DNA of 64,000 nucleotides from Fictibacillus phosphorivorans (lineage in GTDB: Bacteria > Bacillota > Bacilli > Bacillales > Fictibacillaceae): NCBI RefSeq assembly GCF_001619875.1, contig NZ_LRFC01000039.1:1-64000 (forward strand), in the 5' to 3' direction. Numbering within the stretch: the first letter of the stretch is position 1; each line of letters begins with the position of its first letter. The notes beneath the pieces are model-generated. The model was not told the DNA's origin and made no database searches. It was given only the letters and a program-made list of their open reading frames with translations. Shown one piece after another: positions 28,411 to 36,878 of the stretch. The position numbers and the translations under genes are program-made.

Positions 28411-30246
28411 TTACCCTTGAGCAAGCTTCTTTTTCTTCTCTACTCTTTCACGCTCGTTCTTATCAAGAATCTTCTTACGAAGTCGGATGCTCTCAGGTGT
28501 TACTTCACAATACTCATCGTCGTTCAAGTACTCTAATGCTTCTTCTAATGACATGATACGTGGCTTCTTCATGCTAACTGTCTGATCTTTATTTGCAGAA
28601 CGCATGTTGGTCATCTGCTTAACTTTTACGATATTAACCGTAATATCATTCTCACGAGTGTGTTCCCCAACGATCATACCCATGTACACTTCTGCACCCG
28701 GCTCAACAAAGATTGTACCACGGTCTTCAACACCCATAATTCCGTATTGAGAAGCTTTACCGTTTTCCATTGAAACTAGTACACCTTGGCGTCGTCCACC
28801 AACGTTTCCTGCAACCATTGGCTGATAGCTGTCGAACGTGTGGTTTAAGATTCCATATCCGCGTGTTTGTGTTAAGAACTCAGTTGTGTATCCGATCAAA
28901 CCGCGAGCAGGTACCATGAATTCAAGACGTACTTGTCCAGATCCATTGTTGATCATGTTTTTCATTTCGCCTTTACGATCTCCTAAAGATTCCATGATTG
29001 AACCAGTAAATTCTTCAGGAATGTCAATTTGAACATGTTCAACAGGTTCGCATTTCACACCATCAATTTCACGAACGATTACTTCAGGTTTTGATACTTG
29101 AAGCTCAAATCCTTCACGGCGAAGGTTTTCGATCAAAATGGAAAGGTGAAGCTCACCACGGCCAGAAACCGTCCAAACATCTGGTGAATCTGTATTTTCA
29201 ACACGTAAACTTACGTCTGTTTCAAGCTCAGCCATTAAACGTTCTTCAATTTTACGGCTTGTTACCCATTTCCCTTCTCGGCCAGCAAAAGGAGAGTTGT
29301 TTACTAGGAACGTCATCTTTAGCGTTGGTTCATCAATACGAAGAACAGGAAGTGCTTCTTCTTGACCTTCTGGGCAAACTGTCTCTCCAACGTTGATTTC
29401 TTCCATTCCAGAAACAGCGATCAGATCTCCCGCTTTAGCTTCGTTGATTTCAATACGCTTAAGGCCTAGGAAACCGAAAAGCTTCGTTACACGGAACTTT
29501 TTAACAGATCCGTCTAGTTTCATTAGTGATACGGCTTGTCCTACTTTAATCGTTCCGCGGAATACACGTCCGATTCCGATACGTCCAAGGTAGTCATTAT
29601 AATCAAGCATCGTAACTTGGAATTGCAGCGGTTCCTCACTGTTATCAGCAGGAGCTGGAATCGTGTCAATGATTGTATCAAGAAGAGCAGTCATATCTTC
29701 GTCTTGTTTGCTTGGATCCATTGAAGCTGTTCCTTTTAATGCAGACGCATAGACAACGGGGAACTCAAGCTGATCTTCTTCAGCTCCAAGATCGATAAAT
29801 AAGTCGATTACTTCATCAACTACTTCTTCTGGACGAGCAAAATCACGGTCAATTTTGTTAACGACAACAATTGGCGTTAATTTTTGTTCAAGAGCCTTTT
29901 TCAATACAAAACGAGTTTGTGGCATACATCCTTCATATGCATCAACAACCAATAGAACTCCATCAACCATTTTCATGATACGTTCTACTTCTCCACCAAA
30001 ATCGGCGTGTCCAGGAGTATCCATGATATTGATGCGTTTATTGTTGTAGTTAATTGCAGTGTTTTTAGCAAGGATTGTGATTCCACGTTCTCTTTCTAAA
30101 TCATTTGAGTCCATTGCACGTTCATGTACTTGCTCGTTGTCACGAAACGTTCCTGATTGGTGTAAAAGCTTATCAACCAATGTCGTTTTACCGTGGTCAA
30201 CGTGGGCAATGATCGCTATATTACGTAAATCATCTCTTAAATTCAA
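28411..30246 (-). CDS. typA: Ribosome-associated GTPase TypA/BipA
   Basis: A 611-residue translational GTPase related to EF-G. G motifs are [21 protein letters not shown] and NKIDRD, followed by EF-G-like domains and the BipA-specific C-terminal domain with a Lys-rich end. It helps ribosome assembly or function under cold and stress. Site AAGGAGAG before ATG 30246. Equivalent of B. subtilis ylaG. Confidence 0.95.
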   Translation of the reverse strand: MNLRDDLRNIAIIAHVDHGKTTLVDKLLHQSGTFRDNEQVHERAMDSNDLERERGITILAKNTAINYNNKRINIMDTPGHADFGGEVERIMKMVDGVLLVVDAYEGCMPQTRFVLKKALEQKLTPIVVVNKIDRDFARPEEVVDEVIDLFIDLGAEEDQLEFPVVYASALKGTASMDPSKQDEDMTALLDTIIDTIPAPADNSEEPLQFQVTMLDYNDYLGRIGIGRVFRGTIKVGQAVSLMKLDGSVKKFRVTKLFGFLGLKRIEINEAKAGDLIAVSGMEEINVGETVCPEGQEEALPVLRIDEPTLKMTFLVNNSPFAGREGKWVTSRKIEERLMAELETDVSLRVENTDSPDVWTVSGRGELHLSILIENLRREGFELQVSKPEVIVREIDGVKCEPVEHVQIDIPEEFTGSIMESLGDRKGEMKNMINNGSGQVRLEFMVPARGLIGYTTEFLTQTRGYGILNHTFDSYQPMVAGNVGGRRQGVLVSMENGKASQYGIMGVEDRGTIFVEPGAEVYMGMIVGEHTRENDITVNIVKVKQMTNMRSANKDQTVSMKKPRIMSLEEALEYLNDDEYCEVTPESIRLRKKILDKNERERVEKKKKLAQG

Positions 30247-30409
30247 ATGTATTCTCTCCTTATATCCTATCTCTTTTTCTAATTATTTTTGATCTCTTTT
30301 TGTTCAACTTGACTATTATATCACAAATTTATTGAAAGGCTTTCTCTTTTTATGTAAATTCGGTACACTTACTACATAGTATAGACAAGTTTTTGGCTTG
30401 GAGGTCATC

Positions 30410-30580
30410 ATGAATATTATTTTCTTCATCATCGCACTTTTAACCGCACTGGCAATATGCGGTATTGGGATTGCTATTGGCGAGAAAAGCTGGTTCATCT
30501 TTTTAGTGTCTATCGTTTCAGTTTTTCTATTAATGGGATATGGATTTTCTCTAAAAAAAAAGCAAAGAGAACGTTCTTAA
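30410..30580 (+). CDS. ylaF: YlaF family (DUF5325) small membrane protein
   Basis: A 56-residue protein with two hydrophobic segments (about 2-22 and 27-46) and a basic tail. ATG 30410 has TTGGAGG 5 nt upstream. Same position as B. subtilis ylaF, divergent from typA. Confidence 0.8.
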   Translation: MNIIFFIIALLTALAICGIGIAIGEKSWFIFLVSIVSVFLLMGYGFSLKKKQRERS

Positions 30581-30597
30581 TTGAACGTTCTTTTTGC
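30566..30597 (+). terminator. Terminator of ylaF
   Basis: AGAACGTTC/GAACGTTCT hairpin followed by TTTTTGC, overlapping the stop codon. Confidence 0.8.
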
Positions 30598-30619
30598 TCC
30601 CCGCACTTTTTTACCAATA

Positions 30620-31411
30620 TTAAGTTAAGTGCTCGATGATTTCATTATGCAAGCCAGGTTTAGAGGCTAGTATGCTGTTTTGCTCGAGAAGCTGAACGGG
30701 CCCTCCGTCAGTTCTACTAACAATCCCACCCACTTCTTGTAAAAGAATCAGCCCAGCTGCGAAATCCCACGGTGAGAGTCTTAATGTCATATATGCATCT
30801 AATTTTCCCGAAGCAACATAAGCGAGTTCAATTGCAGCAGAGCCATAAGACCGAGTACCTCTGGATTTTCTGATAATCTGCTGAACATTCTCATGATTGA
30901 TTCGTCTGTTAGGTCCCGCCCAAGTCGCGTTGACACCTACAACTGCTTCAGATAATGTAACTTTCTCTAATTGAGGTAATTTTTTTTCGTTTAAGTACGC
31001 ACCTTCACCTTCTTTAGCAAAGTAAAGGTTATTGCCCTCCACATCGTAAATTAACCCCAATTTCCCTACTCCATTTTCATAAATCCCTATTGAGATCGCA
31101 AAATTAGCTTGTTGGTGAATAAAGTTCGTTGTACCATCGATCGGATCAATTATCCATATGACCCCTGATTTTCCTTCTATTTGATCTCCATAACCTTCTT
31201 CTCCAAGAACTTTATGAGCTGGGAAGGTATGCTGTATCTTATCAATAAAAAACTTTTCAATGTTCTTATCCATATCCGTAACGAGATCCGCGATATGTGA
31301 TTTATATGTAATCGTTAACGTGTTCTCGAAAGAATCCTTAAGTAACTGTGCAGCTTCAAGTGTCCAGGTCTTCAGATGTTCCTCTATTGATTTCATTTCC
31401 TCATTAGTCAC
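30620..31411 (-). CDS. suhB: Inositol monophosphatase family protein
   Basis: A 263-residue Mg-dependent phosphatase. The metal motifs GEEGYGD, WIIDPIDGTTNF and WDFAAG are intact. It dephosphorylates myo-inositol phosphate or related sugar phosphates. The start is GTG 31411 with GAGGGGTGATAAC in front; the longer frame runs through this site. Equivalent to B. subtilis YktC. Confidence 0.9.
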   Translation of the reverse strand: MTNEEMKSIEEHLKTWTLEAAQLLKDSFENTLTITYKSHIADLVTDMDKNIEKFFIDKIQHTFPAHKVLGEEGYGDQIEGKSGVIWIIDPIDGTTNFIHQQANFAISIGIYENGVGKLGLIYDVEGNNLYFAKEGEGAYLNEKKLPQLEKVTLSEAVVGVNATWAGPNRRINHENVQQIIRKSRGTRSYGSAAIELAYVASGKLDAYMTLRLSPWDFAAGLILLQEVGGIVSRTDGGPVQLLEQNSILASKPGLHNEIIEHLT

Positions 31412-31462
31412 GTTATCACCCCTCACTTTCTTATTAGTATAAGTCAATTTTATCTTCTTCAC

Positions 31463-31504
31463 AAAAAAACGAACCATCCGTTCATGATGGATTCGTTTTT
31501 TGTT
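31463..31504 (-). terminator. Terminator between the 62-residue gene and suhB
   Basis: ACGAACCATC/GATGGATTCGT hairpin followed by seven T on the minus strand. Confidence 0.8.
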
Positions 31505-31522
31505 ATCCGCTATCAGCTTGGA

Positions 31523-31711
31523 TCATGCTTCTAATCTCACGAGCTCCAGCCTTAATCGTTCGAGCTTACGTTTAGATTCATTGATCTGCTTCTGATCTTT
31601 TAACTTCAAAGCATCAAACAAAGTAGCTAATTCATAATCAATCTCAAGTTTTAAAACTGGAATTCTTCTTTCCGCATCCGTTCTTTTTAATGTATTCATT
31701 ACTTGTTTCAT
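31523..31711 (-). CDS. Small coiled-coil protein, unknown
   Basis: A 62-residue protein, charged, and predicted to be one long helix or a helical hairpin (KLKDQKQINESKRKLERLRL). AAAGGATG lies 10 nt before ATG 31711. Not recognised; it is not B. subtilis YktA. A terminator follows, so it is expressed apart from suhB. Confidence 0.65.
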   Translation of the reverse strand: MKQVMNTLKRTDAERRIPVLKLEIDYELATLFDALKLKDQKQINESKRKLERLRLELVRLEA

Positions 31712-31878
31712 TTTACCGGCACATCCTTTCTTTTCTCGTATTCTTCGTTTCCTTTATTTTATGAAGTAGTCATGTATATGGAAACGGCACTTTGCAGAAT
31801 CTATTGCAAACATTTTTTTAAAAACAGTTCGTGTGATAAACTTCTTTGTAGCACTTGATAATCAGGAGGAAAATCTTC

Positions 31879-32508
31879 ATGACATTTAATGGATTTAAAG
31901 CCCAGGATTTTAAAGTTTTCCAAACACCTGGCCTTGACGATCGTATGGAACAAATTATTAGCCAAATCAGGCCTAAGTTGGAGACACTCGGAAATAGATA
32001 TGCTGAAGAGTTGACTGGTTTTACTGGAGAAGAAATGTTTTTCCATGTCGCTAAACATGCTAGAAGAACTGTAAATCCTCCAAAGGATACATGGGTTGCT
32101 TTTGCTCCTAATAAAAGAGGTTACAAAATGCTGCCACATTTTCAGATTGGACTTTGGGAAACTCATGTTTTCATTTGGTTTGCTATCATTTACGAAGCAC
32201 CAATAAAAGATTCCTACGGCAAAGTTTTCCTTAAGAACTTAAATAAAATTAAAAAGGATATTCCTAATGATTTTGTTTGGTCAGATGATCACATGAAACC
32301 AGAAAGTAATACGCATCGGGAGGTCAAAAAAGAACGATTAGTAGAAATGGCAACCCGGCTAAGTACAGTAAAAAAAGCAGAATTGCTTTGCGGTGTCCGT
32401 ATCGAAAAAGAAGAAGCTGTGAACATGAGTGAAGATGACTGGTATGATCGTATCTCCGAGACCTTTAAAACGCTCTTACCCCTTTATAACTTAAAGAAAA
32501 AATTGTAA
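31879..32508 (+). CDS. yktB: YktB family protein (UPF0637, DUF1054)
   Basis: A 209-residue soluble protein. The stretches FHVAKHARRTVNPPKDTWVA and GYKMLPHFQIGLW are typical of DUF1054. Function unknown. CAGGAGG precedes ATG 31879; the frame extends eight codons upstream without a site. Confidence 0.9.
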   Translation: MTFNGFKAQDFKVFQTPGLDDRMEQIISQIRPKLETLGNRYAEELTGFTGEEMFFHVAKHARRTVNPPKDTWVAFAPNKRGYKMLPHFQIGLWETHVFIWFAIIYEAPIKDSYGKVFLKNLNKIKKDIPNDFVWSDDHMKPESNTHREVKKERLVEMATRLSTVKKAELLCGVRIEKEEAVNMSEDDWYDRISETFKTLLPLYNLKKKL

Positions 32509-32510
32509 TA

Positions 32511-32559
32511 AAAATAGTGGCAGGAAGCAGTAGTTTAGCTGCTTCTTACCACTATTATA
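32511..32559 (+). terminator. Terminator of yktB
   Basis: AATAGTGG(C)AGGAAGCAG/CTGCTTCTTACCACTATT hairpin followed by ATATTG; a stable stem with a weak T run. Confidence 0.65.
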
Positions 32560-32610
32560 TTGCCGTACAACATAATTGTATGGGTATGTATCCTTATTGT
32601 TAGAAAAGTG

Positions 32611-33570
32611 TTAGAAAAGGTTGTTTAATTTTTGTTTAACGGTTTCAGATTCTTTTATTATTCGTTGGAACAGTTCTTCTACACTGGGAATATCCTTTAT
32701 CCGACCCACAATTTGTCCAGCCCAGCCAAATCCTTCATCATCTTTTCCTTCATATATAAATTTCTGATTAGCTTCCCCACTAATATAGTTCTTCAAATGT
32801 TCATATGTTCCATCTTTCAATTCCTCTTCTAAGATTTTTAATGAAAACTCTGTGCGCAGCGTTCTTCCCGGCATCCCTAAAGCCCTTTTGATGACAACCG
32901 TATCGATTTCAGAGCTTTCGACTACGAGCTCTTTGTATGCCGAATGTGCATGTACACATTCCTTCGTTGCAATGAATCTTGTCCCCATCTCAATCCCTTC
33001 TGCTCCAAGAGCCAACGCTGCCATAAGTCCTTTACCATCACCTATTCCTCCAGAAGCTACAACAGGAATAGAAACACTCTCAGCAACTTGTGGAACTAGT
33101 ACAAACGTACCTGTATCATCCTTACCGATATGGCCGCCGCCTTCTTGTCCTACAGCCATAACGGCATCTGCCCCTGAATTTTCTGCTTTTATTGCTTGGC
33201 GAACACTTGAAACGAGTACAAGTGTTTTGATATTTGTATTTTGTAGCCGATTTAGAACCGGTGCTGGATTACCCCCAGTAATACTAATTACTTTAACACC
33301 CTCTTTAATGGCTACTTCCAGCATTTCTTCATAAGATCTGCCATGCTGGCCAATTGCGAAATTTACTCCAAAAGGACGTGAAGTTAATCTTTTTGTCTTT
33401 TGAATCTCTCCTCTTAAAGCATGGTGATCTGACAAAGACATTGCAGTAATCTGTCCTAATCCCCCTGCATTTGATACAGCTGAAGCAAGTTCCGCATAAG
33501 CTAAATATGCAAGTCCGCCCTGTATAATAGGAAGTTCGATATTTAATAAAGCTGTTAGTCTAGTGTTCAA
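32611..33570 (-). CDS. Nitronate monooxygenase / FabK-like flavoenzyme
   Basis: A 319-residue TIM-barrel FMN protein. Signatures are PIIQGGLAYLA at the N-terminus, GQEGGGHIG at about 140, and PVVASGGIGDG for phosphate binding. Family members are nitronate monooxygenases or enoyl-ACP reductase II (FabK); the length and GQEGGGHIG fit both. I cannot choose from sequence alone. The start is TTG 33570 with GGGAGGAATAAAA upstream. Divergent from speA. Confidence 0.82.
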   Translation of the reverse strand: MNTRLTALLNIELPIIQGGLAYLAYAELASAVSNAGGLGQITAMSLSDHHALRGEIQKTKRLTSRPFGVNFAIGQHGRSYEEMLEVAIKEGVKVISITGGNPAPVLNRLQNTNIKTLVLVSSVRQAIKAENSGADAVMAVGQEGGGHIGKDDTGTFVLVPQVAESVSIPVVASGGIGDGKGLMAALALGAEGIEMGTRFIATKECVHAHSAYKELVVESSEIDTVVIKRALGMPGRTLRTEFSLKILEEELKDGTYEHLKNYISGEANQKFIYEGKDDEGFGWAGQIVGRIKDIPSVEELFQRIIKESETVKQKLNNLF

Positions 33571-33694
33571 TTTTATTCCTCCCTGAAAATTAAATCATTT
33601 ACTTACATCTTCATGCATTTTCTGTTATACTTCTTTTGTTTTATAAATATAAACAAAATCATTTTAGTTCACGATAGATGAGGTGTATTATAAA

Positions 33695-35170
33695 TTGTCT
33701 CAACACGAAACTCCTTTATTTACAGGTTTGCGTGAACATGCAAACAAAAATCCTTTGCAGTTCCACATTCCTGGCCACAAAAAAGGGCAAGGAATGGATG
33801 AAGAATTTAAAAATTTCATTGGACCAAATGCATTATCAATCGATTTAATTAACATTACTCCCCTAGATGACCTTCATCACCCAAAAGGGATGATCAAAAA
33901 AGCTCAAGCTCTAGCAGCACAAGCTTTTGGTGCAGACCATACATTTTTCTCTGTACAAGGAACTAGCGGAGCAATCATGACGATGATTATGTCAGTCGTT
34001 TCACCTGGAGACAAGATTCTAGTCCCAAGAAATGTCCATAAGTCTATTATGACAGCAATCGTTTTTTCTGGAGCAACACCTATATTTATTCATCCTGAAA
34101 TTGATCCAGAGTTGGGAATATCTCATGGGATTACTCCTGACAGCGTAGAAAAAGCTCTAAATCAGCATCCGGACACAAAAGGAGTACTCGTGATTAACCC
34201 CACTTATTTTGGGTTTGCTGCAGATTTAAAAGGAATCGTTGATATTGCACATCGATTCAATGTACCAGTTCTAGTTGATGAAGCTCACGGTGTTTTGATT
34301 CATTTTCATGATCACATGCCATTATCTGCAATGCAAGCAGGTGCAGACATGGCTGCGACAAGCGTTCATAAATTAGGAGGATCTTTAACAGGAAGCTCTA
34401 TCTTAAATGTTAGAGAAGGACTTGTCTCTCCTGAACGCGTTCAAACGATTTTAAGTATGATGACAACAACATCAACTTCTTATATTCTGCTTGCTTCACT
34501 TGATGCGGCAAGAAGACGTCTAGCGACAGAAGGATATACCCTAATTGAAAAAACGATTTCGTTAGCCAATGATACAAGAGCAAAAATTAACGAAATTCCT
34601 AACCTTTATTGTGTTGGTGAAGAAAAGCTTGGTACATCTGCTACATTTGATTACGATCCATCTAAGCTTTTAATTTCTGTTAAAGATCTTGGTATTACAG
34701 GATATGAAGCAGAGACATGGCTTCGAAAAAATTACAACATTGAAGTTGAACTTTCAGATCTGTATAACATTTTGTGTTTGATCACAACAGCGGATCACGA
34801 AAAAGATACGATGGTTCTTATTGAAGCATTATCAAAACTATCGCAAGAAAAAAGTTCATCTAAAAATGACGAAATTAAATCGATTCCCGTTCATGTACCA
34901 GATATTCCGGTTCTTGCACTATCTCCACGGGATGCTTTTTACGCCAATACTGAAAGTGTACCGTTTGAGGAATCAGCAGGCAGAATTATCGCTGAGTTTG
35001 TTATGGTCTACCCACCTGGAATCCCAATTTTTATACCAGGTGAAATTATCACTCAAGAAAACCTAGATTATATTAAAGAAAACCTTGAAGCAGGTCTCCC
35101 TGTTCAAGGACCTGAAAACGCAGATCTCAAATATTTAAAAGTTATTCAAGAGCAAGTTGCCATCCGTTAG
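33695..35170 (+). CDS. speA: Arginine decarboxylase (PLP fold I)
   Basis: A 491-residue enzyme making agmatine from arginine for polyamine synthesis. PLP-binding Lys226 is in TSVHKLGG, with DEAHG upstream and FHIPGHKKG at the N-terminus. Homology and the SR1 gene directly downstream support B. subtilis speA. TTG 33695 is the start: GAGGTG lies 9 nt upstream and the family begins with SQHETP. The end shares a terminator with SR1. Confidence 0.95.
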   Translation: MSQHETPLFTGLREHANKNPLQFHIPGHKKGQGMDEEFKNFIGPNALSIDLINITPLDDLHHPKGMIKKAQALAAQAFGADHTFFSVQGTSGAIMTMIMSVVSPGDKILVPRNVHKSIMTAIVFSGATPIFIHPEIDPELGISHGITPDSVEKALNQHPDTKGVLVINPTYFGFAADLKGIVDIAHRFNVPVLVDEAHGVLIHFHDHMPLSAMQAGADMAATSVHKLGGSLTGSSILNVREGLVSPERVQTILSMMTTTSTSYILLASLDAARRRLATEGYTLIEKTISLANDTRAKINEIPNLYCVGEEKLGTSATFDYDPSKLLISVKDLGITGYEAETWLRKNYNIEVELSDLYNILCLITTADHEKDTMVLIEALSKLSQEKSSSKNDEIKSIPVHVPDIPVLALSPRDAFYANTESVPFEESAGRIIAEFVMVYPPGIPIFIPGEIITQENLDYIKENLEAGLPVQGPENADLKYLKVIQEQVAIR

Positions 35171-35187
35171 TAAAGGATAGCATCACA

Positions 35188-35218
35188 AAAAAGAAGACCC
35201 TGCGGGGTCTTCTTTTTT
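35188..35218. terminator. Shared terminator of speA and SR1
   Basis: AAGAAGACCC/GGGTCTTCTT hairpin with T6 on both strands. It ends speA on the plus strand and the SR1 RNA on the minus strand. Confidence 0.9.
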
Positions 35219-35381
35219 ACTTCTCTAATTTAGCCTGCTCTTGGCAATGAGGGCATTTGTTTGAATACAATGTAGTTACTTTTTCCTCTTCAAAATGCTC
35301 TATTGTTGTTTCACACGTCTGGCAAATGATTACACCCATTCGTTTCATCTCCCTCCACATTTTGAAAACGCTTACGTTTAT
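35190..35381 (-). ncRNA. sr1: Dual-function small RNA SR1
   Basis: About 190-200 nt from a predicted start near 35381 to the terminator at 35190, close to the length of B. subtilis SR1 (205 nt). It lies next to speA, as in B. subtilis, and encodes the SR1P peptide. In B. subtilis SR1 also base-pairs with ahrC mRNA to reduce its translation; pairing was not tested here. The promoter carries CcpN-like and cre sites. Confidence 0.85.
35217..35339 (-). CDS. sr1P: GapA-binding peptide SR1P
   Basis: A 40-residue peptide, MGVIICQTCE...EKVTTLY..CPHC. The CxxC pairs (Cys6/9 and Cys29/32) and EKVTTLY match B. subtilis SR1P, which binds GapA and promotes GapA-RNase J1 interaction. ATG 35339 is the family start; an in-frame ATG at 35348 sits closer to GGAGGGAG. 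The gene is too short for default ORF calling. The RNase J1 gene itself is at 48.5 kb. Confidence 0.88.
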   Translation of the reverse strand: MGVIICQTCETTIEHFEEEKVTTLYSNKCPHCQEQAKLEK

Positions 35382-35434
35382 ATTTATATATTATTATGTC
35401 ACATTTAGTTTGTCAACATATTTAGTATAACACA
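35363..35434 (-). promoter_or_regulatory. SR1 promoter with two CcpN operators and a cre site
   Basis: On the minus strand: -35 TTGACA (35411-35416), 17-bp spacer, -10 TAATAT (35388-35393). TGTGTTATACT (35424-35434) fits the CcpN consensus TRTGHYATAYW in all 11 positions. TGTGACATAAT (35393-35403), between -35 and -10, fits in 10. TGAAAACGCTTACG (35363-35376, plus strand) fits the cre consensus in 13 of 14 and lies just after the start point. In B. subtilis CcpN and CcpA repress SR1 during sugar use. Confidence 0.8.
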
Positions 35435-35451
35435 TTGCTAAAATGTGCTCA

Positions 35452-35751
35452 TTAATCATATTGTTCAATTACAGGAATATGTGGAACCGCTTCTTCAAAG
35501 AAAAGAGCAAGATCTTCTGCTTCTTTAAGGGTCTTAATATGAAACACTTGTCGGATATATTCCAAGTTTCTCATATCATTTGAATCTAATAATGCTGATC
35601 TCCCCGTTTGCATACAAACAACTAAAGGCTTGCCAAAAAACATATTAGTATAAACAATTCCAAAATCGTACCTTACTGTATCTGTCGTAAAACCTACAAA
35701 CCGGACATTTACGAATTCACTCTCGTCATACAATTTTTCAAACCATTCCAT
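35452..35751 (-). CDS. DUF3055 family protein
   Basis: A 99-residue soluble protein. TDTVRYDFGIVYTNMFFGKP and VCMQTGRSALLD are the conserved core of what I recall as DUF3055, found in Bacillaceae and Staphylococcus. Function unknown. Start ATG 35751 after GAGGGATAAC. Directly upstream of SR1 with no clear terminator before the SR1 promoter. Confidence 0.8.
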   Translation of the reverse strand: MEWFEKLYDESEFVNVRFVGFTTDTVRYDFGIVYTNMFFGKPLVVCMQTGRSALLDSNDMRNLEYIRQVFHIKTLKEAEDLALFFEEAVPHIPVIEQYD

Positions 35752-35965
35752 GTTATCCCTCCTCGTATGATTTCACTATTCATCGATCGGGCTCTGTATA
35801 ACCTGTTTTAACTAAATGAGGTATACTAATAGGACTGTAATTGAATGTAAGAGTAATTCCCTAAAATCATGATATCCAAACTCCAATTTGTCAAAATCTT
35901 CTTAAAATATGATATACTATTCTATGAATGAATGCCTTTAAAAATGACTAACTGGAGTGAGTTGC

Positions 35966-36394
35966 ATGTCTCAAAATGCCTATATAAAGCTTGGTCCCGC
36001 TTCTGAAAAACAAGTTATCACAATAGAAGAAGTGAAAGACTTACTCATGTACTACCGTTCTATCACATCGAAAACAGGAGATCAATTATCATGGGGGTAT
36101 TCCGAAGCTGCCTTTCCCTATACAATTGAGGAAAAAAAAGAGGCGGATCATAAATGGTTTTACTTAAAAGGGATAGATCCGCAGAAAAATAAGTATATCT
36201 TAATTGGTGTTGGAGAAGAGAAACAGCCTGAATCAGAAGAATTAATGAATTATATTCAAATTTCACTAACTGATATTTCTACGCATGGAGACAAGGGAAA
36301 AGCGAATGAGTTCTGTAAGTTTTTAGCTTCGAAACTGAAAGGCGAACTCCACCTTTTTAACGGCAGGGTGATGTATTATTATCCGAAGAAATAA
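35966..36394 (+). CDS. DUF1885 family protein
   Basis: A 142-residue protein. The N-terminal NAYIKLGPASEKQVITIEEV and LLMYYRSITSKTG match the DUF1885 proteins of Bacillus. Function unknown. GGAGTGAG lies 6 nt before ATG 35966; the upstream GTG at 35957 overlaps this site. The long gap after it holds a dispersed repeat. Confidence 0.75.
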   Translation: MSQNAYIKLGPASEKQVITIEEVKDLLMYYRSITSKTGDQLSWGYSEAAFPYTIEEKKEADHKWFYLKGIDPQKNKYILIGVGEEKQPESEELMNYIQISLTDISTHGDKGKANEFCKFLASKLKGELHLFNGRVMYYYPKK

Positions 36395-36413
36395 AAAACA
36401 ATTCTGTGTTAGC

Positions 36414-36560
36414 TTTGTTGTTTTTGGAAGTGGTTGATTTCCGTTCCAGGTGCTCGCTTTCCGCGGGGCAGGCGGTGAGCCACATTCGTACGTTAGACTC
36501 TTAAGTGTCTCACCTGCCCACCTGTCCCGCAGGAGTCTCCCACCTTGCACTCCTATCAAT
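36414..36560 (+). repeat. Dispersed intergenic repeat, copy B
   Basis: Shares TTGTTGTTTTTGGAAGTGG, TGATTTCC, TTCCAGGTGCTCGCTTTCCG and GGCAGGCGGTGAGCC with the other copies. The ends match copy C best. Internal inverted repeat GGGCAGG(CG)GTGAG/CTCACCTGCCC. It lies in the 36395-36878 gap, which otherwise holds a terminator-like hairpin and no gene. Confidence 0.8.
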
Positions 36561-36765
36561 TTGCAAAGGGAGAAAAAAATAAAGACAAACAAGCTAAATT
36601 CTTCTCTTTTGTATATTTATAAGTATTAAAAGAAGTTCAAAATTTTTAAGTATCAACTCTAATTACTAGGCAAAAGTCTTGATGCTAGTCTGCAAATAGC
36701 AGAAGCGCTTCAGCTTAAATTTTACTTTTCACGCAACAAATGTTGCTTTATAATGCCATTATCGA

Positions 36766-36811
36766 ATAAGAAGTCCGATCAAATGATTGGACTTCTTATT
36801 TTATTTTTACT
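36766..36811 (+). terminator. Terminator-like hairpin upstream of the BCCT gene
   Basis: AATAAGAAGTCC/GGACTTCTTATT stem with GATCA/TGATT continuing it, then TTTTATTTTT. It may end read-through from upstream or be an attenuator for the transporter gene. Confidence 0.75.
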
Positions 36812-36878
36812 ACAATGTAAACTTTGGGTCCCTTAGGGGAAAATAAAAAGAATACGCATTGAGAAAGGATGTGACGAA

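Noticed and set aside
36561-36878. Riboswitch before the BCCT transporter
   Set aside because: One terminator-like hairpin is present but no conserved aptamer pattern that I recognise.
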